Below are positions 63,501-64,000 of a DNA stretch of 64,000 nucleotides, piece after piece. The translations under genes were made by a program, and so were the position numbers. Position 1 is the first letter of the stretch; every line of letters starts with the position of its first letter. The notes beneath the pieces were generated by a model that was not told the origin of the DNA, did not search any database, and saw only the letters and a program-made list of their open reading frames with translations. Origin of the DNA: an uncultured Flavobacteriales bacterium (GTDB taxonomy: Bacteria > Bacteroidota > Bacteroidia > Flavobacteriales > Crocinitomicaceae); NCBI GenBank assembly GCA_946482515.1, contig CAMLRS010000001.1, forward strand, positions 62,001 through 126,000, written 5' to 3'.

Positions 63501-64000
63501 CAACGAAGATGGCGGAAGCCTCAACGGATGGTCACTGAGCATCTGCTCTACTCCACCGGTTCCATGCGACGAACCTGATCTGCCGACGATCGGAGGAACG
63601 ACTTCTTTCTGTGCGGGCAGCTCCACAACGCTGACCATTACTTCCGGTAACCTCAACGATGCCACACAATGGCAGTGGTACAGCAGCTCTTGCGGCGGAA
63701 CGCCGGTGGGAACAGGAACAACATTGAACGTATCGGCTCCGGGTACTTATTTCGTTCGCGGAACAGGTGGCTGCGTGGTTGGCGGAAGCTGTCAGTCGGT
63801 GGCAATTACACAGAACACCGTGAACCTGACAACATCGCTGAATGCTGGTGTGATCTCTTCGAACCAGGCAGGCGGAACGTACCAGTGGGTAGATTGCAAC
63901 AACGGTAACGCTCCGATCCCGGGCGCAACCAGCCAGACATTCGATCCGGTAAACAGCGGAAGCTATGCCGTGCAGGTAACTGCAGCGAACGGCTGTTCAG
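60565..64000 (+). CDS. Reprolysin-like (M12B-type) secreted metalloprotease, 5' part
   Basis: At least 1145 residues, continuing past the window. It has a signal peptide (1-23, VYG) and a propeptide-like region (~25-205). The metalloprotease domain (~210-420) has the zinc motif HEMGHQFACPH (345-355, HExxHxxxxxH) and a Met-turn IMGYAG. A region with Asp/Asn-rich beta strands (~435-560), Ig/FN3-like units (~565-850) and a proprotein-convertase P domain (~856-995: GTHSYIQDLTFTLTSPEGTVVTL ... GTWTLTVNDNFNEDGG) are followed by further Ig-like domains to the edge. A T9SS tail is expected beyond the window. The long ORF has no stop in view. Confidence 0.9.
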   Translation, partial: MKTTRNLLGAFALSVMACWQVYGQDKHQKGSWQHVSEEAIPTSGTRYIFPTKYLTFHLNVAELRTQLNQALRETDPAYVPVHIVIPKPDGTFNTYRVYENTTMSEGLAAQFPEIRSFDGVPTDGSGEMVKLDLTPQGFHAMIMIPGKSTVFIDPYTHLGDIEHYIVYNRSDFRSDKVFECNMNEEPLTALDEESGVDPAAIFGTCQKRTYRVAIAATIEYTNFHGGTVGQAQAAQVTTMNRVNGVYMRDMAVTMTIIANNNLIIYANPGPDPYTNGNPGSMINENQTNITNVIGSANYDIGHVFGTNSGGLAGLGVVCSSGNKARGVTGSGAPINDPFDIDYVAHEMGHQFACPHTFRGNQGSCSGNANNATAMEPGSGSTIMGYAGICGAQDIQANSDDYFHGISLQNMGAFITGGSHTCPVVTAIPSQSSPSVNGTVGNVTIPANTPFALTASATDPDGDVLTYCWEQMNNESSTQPPVANATGGPNFRSFDPNPSPTRYFPSIPTLMANGPFTWERLPSVSRTMNFRVVVRDNEINGGCNDHEDITVTVSAAAGPFVVNYPSATGITWPGASTQTVTWSVANTDVAPVSCANVDVMISTDGGATFTTLANDVPNDGSQDVSVPNVATTQAIIMVICANGTFFDISNNVFTITAATNDYTLSLVNSSVSVCQGTNAVYTVNVGQIGGFSNPVTLSATGLPAGVTANYSPNPVTPGNSSTLTISNTAAATPGTYPFTVQGNSTTGIHTTPASISITTSTAVASTLTAPANGATNVAMPVAFTWTNPNAGMSFDIDIATDAAFTNIVESATNLSVTNYTATTLATSTVYYWRVDSYNSCSSGGNSATFSFTTSGCGTYASTDIPVAISDVSTVTVTSTIEIGASGTITDLDVVDLVGTHSYIQDLTFTLTSPEGTVVTLFSNICENENNFDVNLDDEAGSATLPCPPNNGGTYQPEGNLSDFDGEDMQGTWTLTVNDNFNEDGGSLNGWSLSICSTPPVPCDEPDLPTIGGTTSFCAGSSTTLTITSGNLNDATQWQWYSSSCGGTPVGTGTTLNVSAPGTYFVRGTGGCVVGGSCQSVAITQNTVNLTTSLNAGVISSNQAGGTYQWVDCNNGNAPIPGATSQTFDPVNSGSYAVQVTAANGCS

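Overview
The window comes from a Bacteroidota chromosome, most likely Flavobacteriales. Many secreted proteins end in type IX secretion system (T9SS) sorting domains of type A (YPNP...G.Y) or type B (CHU_C/gliding-motility type). Most promoters that can be read carry the Bacteroidetes -7 box TAnnTTTG. TonB proteins have the phylum-specific 'NRNKNYGAF' N-terminus, and several transcripts look leaderless. The species cannot be fixed from the sequence.

Layout. 1-7.1 kb: start of atpD (-), two duplicated tonB genes (-), an 895-residue secreted repeat protein (-) and a small secreted protein (+). The two tonB genes and the 895-residue gene share one upstream regulatory module. 7.2-19.3 kb: hldD and an SGNH hydrolase (-), queD-folE, two overlapping DUF3857 proteins, a Bax-inhibitor-like membrane protein, an OmpA-like protein, a Zn membrane peptidase, superoxide dismutase and a two-repeat lipoprotein (+). 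19.6-27.9 kb: TraB-like protein and hutI (-), then a CotH-kinase protein, a coiled-coil surface protein and a lysyl-endopeptidase-like protease (+). 28.0-34.2 kb: the most unusual part, all on the minus strand. It holds a three-gene cassette (precursor-like protein with a Cys-flanked hydrophobic segment, an SdpA-like protein, an SdpB/HTTM-like membrane protein), a V8-like protease, and a second three-gene operon (697-residue duplicated-domain protein, DUF1360 membrane protein, 74-residue Cys-rich protein). The two operons are not homologous but share nearly the same promoter, operator-like inverted repeats and leader. 34.7 kb: tRNA-Leu(CAA). 34.9-45.0 kb: three tandem paralogous T9SS type-B adhesin-like genes that differ in repeat number. 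45.0-49.4 kb: aquaporin, AraC regulator, divergent oxidoreductase, a HExGH protein and a rhomboid protease. 49.5-64 kb: a 1429-residue propeller/tandem-repeat protein, SixA, an ECF sigma factor with an anti-sigma/outer-membrane-barrel fusion, secreted proteins, an AAA ATPase, AMP nucleosidase, and the start of a reprolysin-like metalloprotease.

How the genes work together. The window mixes housekeeping genes (energy, LPS heptose, pteridines, histidine and purine breakdown, oxidative defence) with envelope and surface functions. At least eight genes make T9SS cargo, but no T9SS machinery gene is present. Intergenic DNA is rich in dispersed G-rich nested inverted repeats and in short-word low-complexity repeats, mostly at gene ends. 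The best candidate for an undescribed system is the co-regulated island at 27,984-34,275.
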